Source: Paractinoplanes durhamensis
Lineage (GTDB): Bacteria > Actinomycetota > Actinomycetes > Mycobacteriales > Micromonosporaceae
Direction of reading: 5' to 3'
Assembly (NCBI RefSeq): GCF_016862175.1
Contig: NZ_BOML01000035.1
Location: 1 to 64,000 of the forward strand
Length of the DNA: 64,000 nucleotides
Below the pieces are notes generated by a model. It did no database searches. It worked only from the letters and a program-made list of their open reading frames with translations, and was not told the origin of the DNA. Shown here in pieces: positions 7,390-16,056 of this stretch (position 1 is the stretch's first letter; each line of letters opens with the position of its first letter). The position numbers and the translations under genes are program-made.

Positions 7390-9807
7390 TCAGCGCCCGG
7401 GTGGTCGTCCCGGTGTCGGTGGGGTCGGCGCCCCGGGCGTGGCGCCCTTGCCGTTGCTCACCTGGATGACCACCACGCCGCCCTTGATGGTGCGGCCGCT
7501 CGGATCGGTGCCGGCGGCCGTGCCGGCCGGGCACTTCGAGTCGACCTGGCCGTTGGCGACCCAGACCGAGAAGCCGGCGCCGGCGATCCGGCTGCGGGCC
7601 CGGCTCACCGTCAGGCACTCGACGTCCGGGATCGACCGCTGGTCGCCGATCGCGATCTTCCGGCTCTCCGGGCGCTTGAACTGGATCTTCGGCTTGCCCT
7701 TCATGTAGTCGCCCAGCGTGTTCCAGACCGCCGGGTTGACCGTGGAGTGCTCCATGTGGTCGCGGTGCGCCTGCCAGTCCGGGTTGACCAGGTACCCGGC
7801 CACCACCAGCGAGGTGGTGCCGGCGATCAGCGCGGCGGTCTTGTCGGCGTCGGTGGTGCCGGTCTTGCCGAACACCGGGTGGCCGACCACGCCGCGGGTC
7901 GCCCGGGCGGTGGCGCCGTTGCAGCTGCCGAGCTGGGCCGAGTCGCCGACCGGGCAGCGGGTCGCGTCGAGCGCGGCCCGGGCCACGTCGGGGCTGGTGG
8001 CGCGGGTGCACTGCGGCTTGCCGACGTCGAGCTTCTCCCCGCTGATCGTGGTGATCTGCTCGATCGGGGTCGGCTCGCAGTACATCCCGTCGCCGGCCAG
8101 CGTCGCGTACGCGTTGGCCATGTCGAGCGGGGTGGTCGACGAGACGCCCAGGGTGAACGCGCCCCACTGGTGCGAGTTGCCCGGCTGGGCCAGCACGGCG
8201 TCGCTCGGCGCCCGGAACTTCACACCGAACCGCTTGGCCACGCTCACCACGTTCTCCGCGCCGACCCGCTCCTCCAGCGGCACGAAGAACGTGTTGATCG
8301 ACTTACCGAAGCCGGTCCACATGTTGTAGACGCCCTCGCCGCCGCCGCCCGAGTTCTGCGGGCACCAGAAATGCGTACCCTCGCAGGCCGAGTCGCTGCT
8401 GGAGCTGATGATGTAGCCGGACTTGTACTGCTTCTCCGCCTTGATCGTGTAGGCCAGCGGATAGCCCTTCTCCAGGGCGGCCACCATGGTGAACATCTTC
8501 ATCACCGAGCCGGCCTGGTAGCCGGTGATGTCCCCGCCGCCGGTGAGCAGCGGGTTGGTGGTGTTCGGGTAGGTGCCGCGGATGCCCTTGCGGGCCTTCG
8601 CCGGATCGGACGAGATCTTGTTCGCCGGGTGGGCCTTGTCGTCCAGCTTGAACCGGCGGTTGGCGGCGAGCAGCCGCACCTTGCCGGAGCCGGGTGCCAC
8701 CGCCGCCAGCAGCAGGGCGTTCTTGTTGCCGTCGGAGATCTGGTCGGAGACCCGCTTGCGGGCGTCCTTCTGGGCCTCGACGTCCAGCGTCGTGGTGATC
8801 CGGTAACCACCGGACTTCAGCCGGCGCTCCCGGTCGTACGCCGTGGCGCCGAACTCCTCGCGCCCCAGCCACCAGCGGTAGAAGAAGTCGCAGAAGAAGC
8901 CCCAGTCGTTCTTCGCCACCGCGACGCAGCCGTTGCTGATCTGCCGCACCTGCTTCGGGATCGGCTCCTTGCCCGCCTTGTCCGCCTCGGCCTGGGTGAT
9001 CGCGCCGGTCAGGACCATGCCCGGCAGAACGTACGCGTTGCGCCGCTGCCGCAGCTCCTCGTAGCCCTTGGCGGTGGTCGGGTCGTACCACGACGGCGCC
9101 CGCACGATGCCGGCCAGCATCGCGGCCTGGCCGATGGTCAGGTCCTTCGGCTTCTTGTTGAAGTAGACCTGACTGGCCGCGAAGATCCCGTACGTCTGCT
9201 TGCCGAACGGCGCGATGTTCAGGTACCGCTCGATGATCTGGTCCTTGGACAGCTCCTTCTCGAGCTGCATGGCGTACTTCATCTCGGTGACCTTGCGCTG
9301 CGGCGTGTCCTTGGTGGCGTCGACGACCTCCTGCGGGTTGGTCGCCGAGTAGGCCAGGGACATCCGGACCAACTGCATGGTGATGGTCGAGGCGCCCTGC
9401 TTGGAGGACTTGCCGTTGTTGTTGCTGACCAGCGCCCGGGCGACACCCTTGATGTCGACACCGTTGTGGTTGGGGAACTCCCGGTCCTCGGCCGCGATCA
9501 TCGCGGCGGGCATGTACTTCGAGATGTCCTTCAACGCGACGTCGCTGCGGAACTCGTCGTAGAACTGCGCGATCTGCGTCTTGTTGTCGGACGCGTAGAT
9601 GCGGGTGATCTGCGGCGAGCGGAACTGCTTGATCTCGCTCGGCAGGCTCGCGAACGCCTGGTTGCCGGCCCGCGCCGCCAGCCCCGACATCGCGGCCACC
9701 GGGAACACCGCCGCCGCGACGACGACACCGGTCAACAGTCCGCAGATCAGGAACGCGGACACATTGAAAAAAATATTGTGATCGCGACGCCGCAACCAGG
9801 AACTCAC
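7390..9807 (-). CDS. Class A penicillin-binding protein with PASTA domain
   Basis: 805 aa from the GTG at 9807 (VSSWLRRRD), placed just before the membrane segment; an upstream GTG at 9888 would add 27 Arg/Gly-rich residues. A short cytoplasmic tail and one TM anchor are followed by a GT51 glycosyltransferase domain (catalytic Glu in AAEDREFPNHNG near residue 106; ASTITMQL). A transpeptidase domain follows with SVMK near residue 435, SIN near 500 and KTGT near 647. One C-terminal PASTA domain and a Pro/Thr/Gly tail follow. It polymerises and cross-links peptidoglycan; PASTA domains bind muropeptides or lipid II. Confidence 0.93.
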   Translation of the reverse strand: MSSWLRRRDHNIFFNVSAFLICGLLTGVVVAAAVFPVAAMSGLAARAGNQAFASLPSEIKQFRSPQITRIYASDNKTQIAQFYDEFRSDVALKDISKYMPAAMIAAEDREFPNHNGVDIKGVARALVSNNNGKSSKQGASTITMQLVRMSLAYSATNPQEVVDATKDTPQRKVTEMKYAMQLEKELSKDQIIERYLNIAPFGKQTYGIFAASQVYFNKKPKDLTIGQAAMLAGIVRAPSWYDPTTAKGYEELRQRRNAYVLPGMVLTGAITQAEADKAGKEPIPKQVRQISNGCVAVAKNDWGFFCDFFYRWWLGREEFGATAYDRERRLKSGGYRITTTLDVEAQKDARKRVSDQISDGNKNALLLAAVAPGSGKVRLLAANRRFKLDDKAHPANKISSDPAKARKGIRGTYPNTTNPLLTGGGDITGYQAGSVMKMFTMVAALEKGYPLAYTIKAEKQYKSGYIISSSSDSACEGTHFWCPQNSGGGGEGVYNMWTGFGKSINTFFVPLEERVGAENVVSVAKRFGVKFRAPSDAVLAQPGNSHQWGAFTLGVSSTTPLDMANAYATLAGDGMYCEPTPIEQITTISGEKLDVGKPQCTRATSPDVARAALDATRCPVGDSAQLGSCNGATARATRGVVGHPVFGKTGTTDADKTAALIAGTTSLVVAGYLVNPDWQAHRDHMEHSTVNPAVWNTLGDYMKGKPKIQFKRPESRKIAIGDQRSIPDVECLTVSRARSRIAGAGFSVWVANGQVDSKCPAGTAAGTDPSGRTIKGGVVVIQVSNGKGATPGAPTPPTPGRPPGR

Positions 9808-9935
9808 CGCTCCACCACCCCGTGACCCAGCGCTCGATCGACCCGGTGCACAACCGGGCTCGCGATGATAGCGAGCCGCGTCAATCACACCTCACCCTGT
9901 CAAGTGAGGCAATCGGGGTTTCTGATGCCAAAGAG

Positions 9936-11093
9936 TTACTCTGCGCGACCGGGCGCCGGAACCGGGAACGTGATGACCATGGCGAGGCCCGGCTCGCGGG
10001 CCTCGGCCGCGGCCTCGCCACCATGGGCGACGGCCAGCTGCCGGACGATCCAGAGCCCGAGCCCGACACCCTCCGGACCGCCGACCGCGAACTGTCCGAA
10101 CAGGGTCGAGCGCAGCTCGTCCGGGATGCCCGGCCCGTGATCGCGCACCTCGAGGCGGTCGAAACCACCCTCCCGGGCGAATCGGATCACCACCGGCGGC
10201 TTGCCGTAGCGCAGCGCGTTGCCGACCAGGTTGACCAGGATCTGCTCGAAGCGCTGCTTGTCGACGCAGACCACCAGGTCGTCGGCGACGTCGATGATCA
10301 GCTCCTGGTCGATGCGCACGTAGACCAGGGCGTCCTGCACCAGGGTCCGCGCCCGCACCTCGCGACGGTCCAGCTTGAGATGACCGGTGCTGTCGATCCG
10401 CTGCATGTCGAGCAGCCCGTCGGCCAGCCGGAAAACCCGTGCGGTCTGCCGCAGGGCGGCATCGACCATCCGCTCCTCGTGCCCGGTTGCGCTCTCCTTC
10501 AATTCTTCGAGCGTCATGCGTACGGTCGAGAGCGGTGACCGTACGTCGTGGGCCAGGGTGTTGACCATCGCGGAGCGCCACTGCTCGATCCGGGCCAGGC
10601 GTTCCCGGTCGTCGCGCAGGTGGCGGGCCTGCGCCTCGACGAGCAGGGCGACGGCGACCGCGACCGGCATGAAGATGAACGCGCTGCCGACCACCATCGG
10701 CGGCTGGTGGGTGACGATCAGCGGGACGAGGTAGGCGGCGGTGGCCGGCGCCGCGTAGGCGAGCAGGATCCAGCGCGGGAAGTGCAGCGCCGCCCACGCG
10801 TAGAGCAGCACGAGGAACGGCCCGGTGCCGCCCGCGATGCCGCCGAACGACCAGGTGGCGAGCCCGAGGACGGCGAACCCGAAGAGGCCGAGCAGGGCCG
10901 GGGCGTTCCGCCGCATCCGGTCCCACGGCACCAGCAGGGCCACGAGCCCGAGCGCGAAGTCACAGCCGGCGACGGTCAGCAGGTTGCCGGCGTGGCCGGG
11001 ATCGTTGCCGATGGCGGCGACGCCGAGCAGCCCGGCCAGGAGAAAGAGTGCACCGGCCTGCCGGGCCGCCGTGCGCGACCCGGTCCCGAGCAG
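9936..11093 (-). CDS. Membrane sensor histidine kinase
   Basis: Hydrophobic N-terminal sensor followed by kinase core: H-box NTLAHDVRSPLS, N-box NLVGNALRYG, G1 DHGPGIPDEL and G2 GVGLGLWIV. The nearest standard start is GTG at 10943. However, the frame stays open upstream to 11121 and encodes clearly membrane-like sequence (GALFLLAGLLGVAAIG, then another segment) plus an LLGTGSRTAARQ opening. I therefore extend to a CTG at 11093, which has AAAAGGG about 9 nt upstream. No response regulator is adjacent, so the partner and signal are unknown. Divergent from the esterase gene. Confidence 0.75.
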   Translation of the reverse strand: MLGTGSRTAARQAGALFLLAGLLGVAAIGNDPGHAGNLLTVAGCDFALGLVALLVPWDRMRRNAPALLGLFGFAVLGLATWSFGGIAGGTGPFLVLLYAWAALHFPRWILLAYAAPATAAYLVPLIVTHQPPMVVGSAFIFMPVAVAVALLVEAQARHLRDDRERLARIEQWRSAMVNTLAHDVRSPLSTVRMTLEELKESATGHEERMVDAALRQTARVFRLADGLLDMQRIDSTGHLKLDRREVRARTLVQDALVYVRIDQELIIDVADDLVVCVDKQRFEQILVNLVGNALRYGKPPVVIRFAREGGFDRLEVRDHGPGIPDELRSTLFGQFAVGGPEGVGLGLWIVRQLAVAHGGEAAAEAREPGLAMVITFPVPAPGRAE

Positions 11094-11172
11094 CCGAAAT
11101 AACCCTTTTCGCCGGATCGCTCAACTTTAAAGGGGCGCCTTCGGCGCCTGGGGCCGAACTACGCTGGCGATC

Positions 11173-12198
11173 GTGCTGCCATGGGATCACGAGCTCGCCG
11201 GGGAACTGCACCACGAGACGATCGAGTCGGAGCTGCTGCGCGGCAATCCGCTCGGCGATCCGCACGTGCGGCCGCTGTGGGTCTACACGCCGCCCGGCTA
11301 CGAATCGGATGATCGGCGCTATCCGGCGATCTACGTGATCCAGGGGTACACCGGGCACATCGGCATGTGGGCCAACCGGACGCCGTTCCGGCAGCCGTTC
11401 ATCGAGACCGCGGACGCGGTGTTCGCCCGAGGTGAGGCGCCCGGCTGCATCCTGGTCTACGTCGACGCGTGGACGGCCTACGGCGGGTCGCAGTTCGTCG
11501 ACTCGGCCGGGACCGGGGCGTACCACTCGTACCTCTGCAATGAGGTTGTCCCTTGGGTGGATGCGCACTTCCGGACGATCGCGGCGCCGGCGTCCCGCGG
11601 GATCAGCGGGAAGTCGTCCGGCGGCTTCGGCGCGATGATCACCCCGATGCTGCGGCCCGATCTGTTCGGCGCGCTCGCCACCCACGCCGGCGACGCCCTG
11701 TACGAGTACAGCTACCTCAACGAGTTCGCCAAGACCGTGCGGGCGCTGCGCGATTACGACCACGACATCCTGAAGTGGTGGGCGGACTTCCGCGGCCGTA
11801 CCCCGTTCACCAAGGAGCACGACCAGCTACTCGTTCTCACCCTCGGCTGCGCCGCCGCCTTCTCCCCCGACCCCGACGGCACCCCGCGGCTGCCGGTCGA
11901 CCCGCGCAGCGGGGAGCTGATCCCCGAGCTGTGGGAGCGCTGGCTGGCGTGGGACCCGATCCGGATGATCGACCGGTACGCCGACGCGCTGCGCTCCCAG
12001 CGGGCCATCTGGATCGACGCCGGCACCCGCGACGAGTGGTTCCTCGACCTGGGCGCCGAGGCGTTCCGGCAGGGCCTGGCGCGGATCGGCGTCCCCGACG
12101 AGCGGGTGCACTTCGAGCTGTTCCCGGCGGCGCACGGCGGCATCGACTACCGCTACCCGCAGGCGACGGCCTGGCTGGCGCACCGCCTGGAGCGCTGA
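11173..12198 (+). CDS. Esterase D-like alpha/beta hydrolase
   Basis: 341 aa, GTG start. No signal peptide, so probably cytoplasmic. Esterase D/PHB-depolymerase-like fold: RPLWVYTPPGYESDDRRYP, IYVIQGYTGH, LVYVDAWTAYGGSQF, the nucleophile elbow SGKSSGGFGAM near residue 147, the acid region IDAGTRDEWFLDLGAE and the histidine in AAHGGIDYRYP. The triad residues look complete. The substrate is unknown; relatives hydrolyse short acyl esters and some act on siderophores or trehalose mycolate analogues. Monocistronic between the kinase and a small secreted protein. Confidence 0.85.
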   Translation: MLPWDHELAGELHHETIESELLRGNPLGDPHVRPLWVYTPPGYESDDRRYPAIYVIQGYTGHIGMWANRTPFRQPFIETADAVFARGEAPGCILVYVDAWTAYGGSQFVDSAGTGAYHSYLCNEVVPWVDAHFRTIAAPASRGISGKSSGGFGAMITPMLRPDLFGALATHAGDALYEYSYLNEFAKTVRALRDYDHDILKWWADFRGRTPFTKEHDQLLVLTLGCAAAFSPDPDGTPRLPVDPRSGELIPELWERWLAWDPIRMIDRYADALRSQRAIWIDAGTRDEWFLDLGAEAFRQGLARIGVPDERVHFELFPAAHGGIDYRYPQATAWLAHRLER

Positions 12199-12291
12199 GC
12201 CGAAAGCGGTGGCAAAAGTCCGGTTCGTCAGACACATCCCCCTCCCCCGTGATGGCCTGGTCGGGTCATGTCACGAAGAGGGAGGACGGAC

Positions 12292-12714
12292 ATGCGCACC
12301 ACGACAAAGCTGTCGATGCTGCTCGGAGCCACGCTTCTGACCGCCGTCATCGGCGCCGGACCGGCGCAGGCGAGCCCAGCACCGCCTCCGCACAACAACC
12401 AGGACACCATCGGCTACTTCAGCAACCGGTTCGACTGCGAGTGGGTCGGCCGGCTGGGCGACGCCCAGCACCGCTGGGACGACCCGGACTGCGACCAGGT
12501 CAACTGGGGCCCGTACCGCAACCAGTGGGTGCTGAAGGCCGACCGCAACAACAACGGCTGGCCCGGCCAGAACCAGGGTTGGCCCGGCCAGGGCCAGAAC
12601 CAGGGCCCGAGCCCGAGTTGGCCCGACCAGGACCAGGACCAGAACCAGAACCAGAACCAGGGTCAGGGTCAGGGATGGCCCGGAAACAAGCCCGGCAAGC
12701 CCGGAAAGGGCTGA
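12292..12714 (+). CDS. Small secreted Asn/Gln/Pro/Gly-rich protein
   Basis: 140 aa from the ATG with GGGAGGACGGAC upstream. A signal peptide ends near AQAS. The central part contains RFDCEWVGRLGDAQ and one more Cys (PDCDQVNWGPY), so a single disulfide is likely. The C-terminal half is low complexity: NQGWPGQ-type units, then an alternating Asp-Gln/Asn-Gln run and a final PGKPGKG. Not recognised; resembles exported small proteins of unknown role in actinomycetes. The repeats are recent at the DNA level (tandem caggac, cagaac and cagggt units). Confidence 0.75.
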   Translation: MRTTTKLSMLLGATLLTAVIGAGPAQASPAPPPHNNQDTIGYFSNRFDCEWVGRLGDAQHRWDDPDCDQVNWGPYRNQWVLKADRNNNGWPGQNQGWPGQGQNQGPSPSWPDQDQDQNQNQNQGQGQGWPGNKPGKPGKG

Positions 12715-12728
12715 TGACGAACAAACCC

Positions 12729-12757
12729 GGAGGCCGGCCGCCCAGCGACCGGCCTCC
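12729..12757. terminator. Hairpin between convergent genes
   Basis: Inverted repeat GGAGGCCGG / CCGGCCTCC (9 bp, 11-nt loop) directly after the small secreted protein and 5 bases before the stop of the convergent Uma2 gene. Probably bidirectional. Confidence 0.65.
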
Positions 12758-12762
12758 GCCGT

Positions 12763-13317
12763 TCACGACTTGCCCTTCGCAGTGAACTCCGCCTCCAGCT
12801 CGGAGAGCCGGACGGTGCGCTGGCGAACGTAGGCTGGCGCGACGCCGCCCGAAAGCGTCAGGCGGTGAAGGTGCACCAACGCGTCGTCGTGCGAACGCTC
12901 CGCCGTGCGGTCGACGATCCAGTACTCGGGGATACCGCGCTCCGCATACCACCCGGCCTTCTCGGTGTATTCGCCGTTCGCGGAGTTCTCCGAAACGATC
13001 TCGATGATCAGTTGAAAGGCGGAACCAGGCAGGTTGGAGTAGTCGGCGACGTCGGGCGGAAGATCCTTGACCACGCCGAGGTCGGGCAGACGACTGTCCC
13101 GCGGCCGATCCCCGCGGATTCCCGTGTCCTGCATGGCTTCGAGGCCGACCGCATCGAGCATGAACATGAGCCGGCGCGCCATCCGCTTATGCCAGTAGGT
13201 GGATGGCGTCATGATGACGAGGCTCCCGTCGTGCAGCTCGTAGCGGTATCCCGAGGGCAACGATGCAAGGTCATCGACGTCGAGGTCCTCGATGGGCGGC
13301 AGATTGATGCTCGGCAT
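12763..13317 (-). CDS. Uma2-family (DUF820) endonuclease-like protein
   Basis: 184 aa from the ATG at 13317; a GTG at 13329 would add four residues and has GAAGGG next to it. PD-(D/E)XK-like Uma2 fold: YELHDGSLVIMTPS, HKRMARRL, RLPDLGVV (metal-binding Asp), LIIEIVSENS and EKAGWYAERGIPEYWIVD. Members are abundant in actinomycetes and cyanobacteria and are often linked to mobile DNA, but their roles are mostly undefined. Nothing mobile is visible nearby. Confidence 0.85.
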   Translation of the reverse strand: MPSINLPPIEDLDVDDLASLPSGYRYELHDGSLVIMTPSTYWHKRMARRLMFMLDAVGLEAMQDTGIRGDRPRDSRLPDLGVVKDLPPDVADYSNLPGSAFQLIIEIVSENSANGEYTEKAGWYAERGIPEYWIVDRTAERSHDDALVHLHRLTLSGGVAPAYVRQRTVRLSELEAEFTAKGKS

Positions 13318-13393
13318 AGTGGCCAACACCCCTTCACCCTACTGGTCCCAAGACCAGATGTCACTAGTCAACTGGCTGCACGCTCACTTCGTC

Positions 13394-15061
13394 TCACGAC
13401 CGTAACAGCTGGGCCTCCGCGGACGGCTGAAGGCAGATGTCCGGCAGGAGGAACCAGCGGAGCTTTTCGAAGCTTGGGGGCAGGCCGGGGGCGGTGCCGT
13501 CGATCGGGTCGGGGCGGGACTCCATCAGGGCCCGGGCCTCGGCCAGGTGCGAAGGCAGGACCTCCTCGCCCAGCGTGCGCGGGGCGGGTGGGAGGTCGGT
13601 GGTCAGGGTCAGGTCCGCGAGGCTGATCGTGGGGGCGGTGTGGGACAGGTGGGTCCAGCGGCCCGTGTGCGGGTTGAAGCGGTAGTCCGGCAGCAGGCGT
13701 TCGCCGTGGGTGGCGATCAACAGGACCGCCTCGGCCAGGTAGTCGGCCACCTCGTCGGAGATGAACCAGCCCAGGTTCAGGCGGGACCAACCCGGCTTGA
13801 TGCCCTCCCAGCCGGCCGCGATCTCGTCGCGGAACTCGCGGGAGTGGGCGTCGTCGATGCCGAGCAGGCGGTGGCCGTACGGGCCGGCGCAGGAACAGCC
13901 ACCCCTCGTCTGGATGCCGAACAGGTCGTTGAGCAGCGCCACCACGAAGTTGTGGTGCAGGTAGCGGGCGCCCGCCCGGATCTGGAACGACACGATCGGG
14001 AGGCGGTCGGCGGTCAGGTCGCCGAGGATCTCGATGCGCGGCTCGGTCGACCATCGGGTCAGCAGGCGCTGCCACAGCTGGTGGTCGCGGGCGCCGATCA
14101 CGTCCGTACCCACCTCGTCCTTGACCTGGAAAACCAGGCCGGCCCGGATCGACTCGACGATCGCGGGGGTGCCGCCCTCCTCGCGGGCCACCGGGTCGTC
14201 CAGGTATTTGTGGCCGACCGGGTCGACGAACGCGACCGTGCCGCCGCCGGGGACGACCGGCACCCGGTTCGTCATCAGCGCGCGCCGCACCACCAGCACG
14301 CCGGGGGTCTGCGGGCCGCCGGCGAACTTGTGCGGGGACAGGAAGACGGCGTCCTTGTCGTGCATGCCGATCGGCACGTACGGGCCGGCGGCGGCGTAGT
14401 CCCACACCCCGAGGGCGCCGTGCTCGTGCAGCAGGGCGGACACCGCGGTCACGTCGGTGAGGATGCCGGTGACGTTCGAGGCGGCCGAGAACGCGCCGAT
14501 CAGCAGCGGGCGATCGGCGTACGCAAGAAGGTGTTTTTGCAGGTCTTCGAGGTCGACGTGGCCGGAGGCGTCGGCGCCGATCGGCACCACCTCGGCGATC
14601 GACTCGCGCCACGGCAGCTCGTTGGAGTGGTGCTCGTAGGGGCCGATGAAGACGACCGGGCGGTCGGCGCGCGGGATGTGCGCGGCCAGGTCGTAGCGGT
14701 CGTCGAGGGCCTCGGGCAGCCGCAGGCCGAGCAGGCCGACCAGCTTGTTGACCGCGGCGGTCGCGCCGGAGCCGCAGAACAGCACCACGTCGTCGGGGCC
14801 GGCGCCGACGCTGCGGCGCACGATCGCCCGGGCCTGTTCGCGCAGCAGGCCGGTCTGCGCGCCGGTGGCCGAGGCCTCGGTGTGCGTGTTCGCGTAGCCG
14901 GGCAGCACCCGGAAACGGATGAAGTCCTCGACGAAGTCCAGGGCCTGACCGGAGGCCGTGTAGTCCGCGTGGGTTGTCCGCCGCGGACCGTACGGGCCGT
15001 CGAGGACCGCGCCGGCGCCGATCAGGCCCCGGCGGATCCGCTCGAGTGAAGGTGCGTTCAT
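13394..15061 (-). CDS. PLP-dependent class V aminotransferase (cysteine desulfurase-like)
   Basis: 555 aa. Class V fold: HADYTASGQAL opening, FCGSGATAAVNKL, EHHSNELPWRE, WDYAAAGPYVPIGM and the PLP lysine in LSPHKFAGGPQTPG. RGGCSCAGPYGH contains cysteines that resemble, but may not equal, the desulfurase catalytic Cys. It is about 150 residues longer than SufS/IscS, with a C-terminal extension (LLPDYRFNPHTGRWTHLSH and beyond). No SUF or ISC genes are adjacent, so a role in Fe-S assembly is not supported; it may act on another amino acid. Confidence 0.82.
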   Translation of the reverse strand: MNAPSLERIRRGLIGAGAVLDGPYGPRRTTHADYTASGQALDFVEDFIRFRVLPGYANTHTEASATGAQTGLLREQARAIVRRSVGAGPDDVVLFCGSGATAAVNKLVGLLGLRLPEALDDRYDLAAHIPRADRPVVFIGPYEHHSNELPWRESIAEVVPIGADASGHVDLEDLQKHLLAYADRPLLIGAFSAASNVTGILTDVTAVSALLHEHGALGVWDYAAAGPYVPIGMHDKDAVFLSPHKFAGGPQTPGVLVVRRALMTNRVPVVPGGGTVAFVDPVGHKYLDDPVAREEGGTPAIVESIRAGLVFQVKDEVGTDVIGARDHQLWQRLLTRWSTEPRIEILGDLTADRLPIVSFQIRAGARYLHHNFVVALLNDLFGIQTRGGCSCAGPYGHRLLGIDDAHSREFRDEIAAGWEGIKPGWSRLNLGWFISDEVADYLAEAVLLIATHGERLLPDYRFNPHTGRWTHLSHTAPTISLADLTLTTDLPPAPRTLGEEVLPSHLAEARALMESRPDPIDGTAPGLPPSFEKLRWFLLPDICLQPSAEAQLLRS

Positions 15062-15109
15062 GTTCGGAAGCCTGACGCACCCCGGCTGCGAAAACCAGCC
15101 CGAAAGAGG

Positions 15110-15898
15110 TCAGTAACGGTAGCGGCGGTTCCGCGCCGGGCGCCGCCTGCTCACCATCATTCGCCAGGTCAGGAAACCACCGGCGGCGACCGCGGCGGCG
15201 AGGACGCCGAGGATCACGTTCGGGTTGGTCGCCGTCGACGACCGCTGATCGGCGACCGACGCCAGCGCGGCGGCGCTGGTGGTGGTGGCGGCGGCCGGGG
15301 CGGGCGCGGTCGGCAGCGCGGCGTAGTCGACGATCCCGCTGCTCTCCAGCAGCGTCAGGTGCGTCATCACGAACTGGTTGGCCTGCTGGGCCAGCTTGCG
15401 CACGGTGTCGTTGCGGGTCGACGTCCGGATCGTCGCGATCGCCGGGAAGATCTTGCCGTGCGCGGCACGGAGCCGGTCGACGTAGATCTGGTCGAAGTCC
15501 TCGCCCTGGGCGTCGCGCATCTCGCCGAGCCAGCCCTGCTGGTCCTTGTTCGGCTGGTTCGGCAGCTTGATCTTGAGCTTGGCCGCGGCCGCCCGGTCGA
15601 GCTTGTCGAGCACCACGTGCTGCGCGGCGATGCTCTTGCCGATCTGCTGGATCCGCGGGTCCTTCGACTGCTTCTGGGCCATCTCGCCGGCCGGGATCTC
15701 CCACAGGCCGGCCAGCCGCACCTTGATCACGAAGTCGATGTCGGCGTCCGACACGTCGCCCTCGTTGGTGTCGCCGAGCAGCTCGCCGGGCGGCACCGGA
15801 ACGCCGGGTTCGGCGAACGCGGCCGCCGGCCCCGTCTGGAGCAGGATCAGCGCGCTTGCGGCAATCGCCGGACCCCACACACGACGCCACCACAACAT
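15110..15898 (-). CDS. Secreted DUF4142 (ferritin-like helical) protein
   Basis: 262 aa. Signal peptide ending around AAAFAEP; DUF4142 helical bundle recognisable from DIDFVIKVRLAGLWEI, GKSIAAQHVVLDKLDRAAA, GEDFDQIYVDRLRAAHGKIFP and QFVMTHLTLLESSG. A C-terminal TM segment with SRRRPARNRRYRY places the domain outside the membrane. DUF4142 proteins are predicted ferritin-like; no metal ligands can be assigned with confidence. Divergent from the DUF805 gene, with a DosR-like palindrome between them. Confidence 0.82.
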   Translation of the reverse strand: MLWWRRVWGPAIAASALILLQTGPAAAFAEPGVPVPPGELLGDTNEGDVSDADIDFVIKVRLAGLWEIPAGEMAQKQSKDPRIQQIGKSIAAQHVVLDKLDRAAAAKLKIKLPNQPNKDQQGWLGEMRDAQGEDFDQIYVDRLRAAHGKIFPAIATIRTSTRNDTVRKLAQQANQFVMTHLTLLESSGIVDYAALPTAPAPAAATTTSAAALASVADQRSSTATNPNVILGVLAAAVAAGGFLTWRMMVSRRRPARNRRYRY

Positions 15899-15986
15899 GG
15901 GTGCCTCCCTTGGCGTATCGACGGTCGCTGTTGGGAGTCAGTACGCACAGGAAACCGGAACGGATCACTGCTTCACAGAAAAGGCA

Positions 15987-16002
15987 AGGGACCAAGGTCC
16001 CT
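15987..16002. promoter_or_regulatory. DosR/DevR-type operator candidate
   Basis: AGGGACC-AA-GGTCCCT is a perfect 7+7 inverted repeat. The 14-mer core matches the dormancy-regulator consensus GGGACTWWAGTCCC at 12 of 14 positions. It lies in the divergent region between the DUF4142 and DUF805 genes, 55 nt from the preferred DUF805 start. Regulation by a DosR-like response regulator is inference. Confidence 0.5.
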
Positions 16003-16056
16003 AATCACCTGTGAGTGGGACAGCTCGCATCGATGTTCACCCCTAAACTGCCGCGA

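Noticed and set aside
13368..15995. Open frame of 875 codons antisense to the aminotransferase and DUF4142 genes
   Set aside because: Arg/Gly/Pro-rich composition with no domain; it is the usual by-product of GC-rich third codon positions. Similar long antisense frames at 28409-31150, 21681-23924 (upstream half), 55806-57914 and 58860-60512 were rejected for the same reason.
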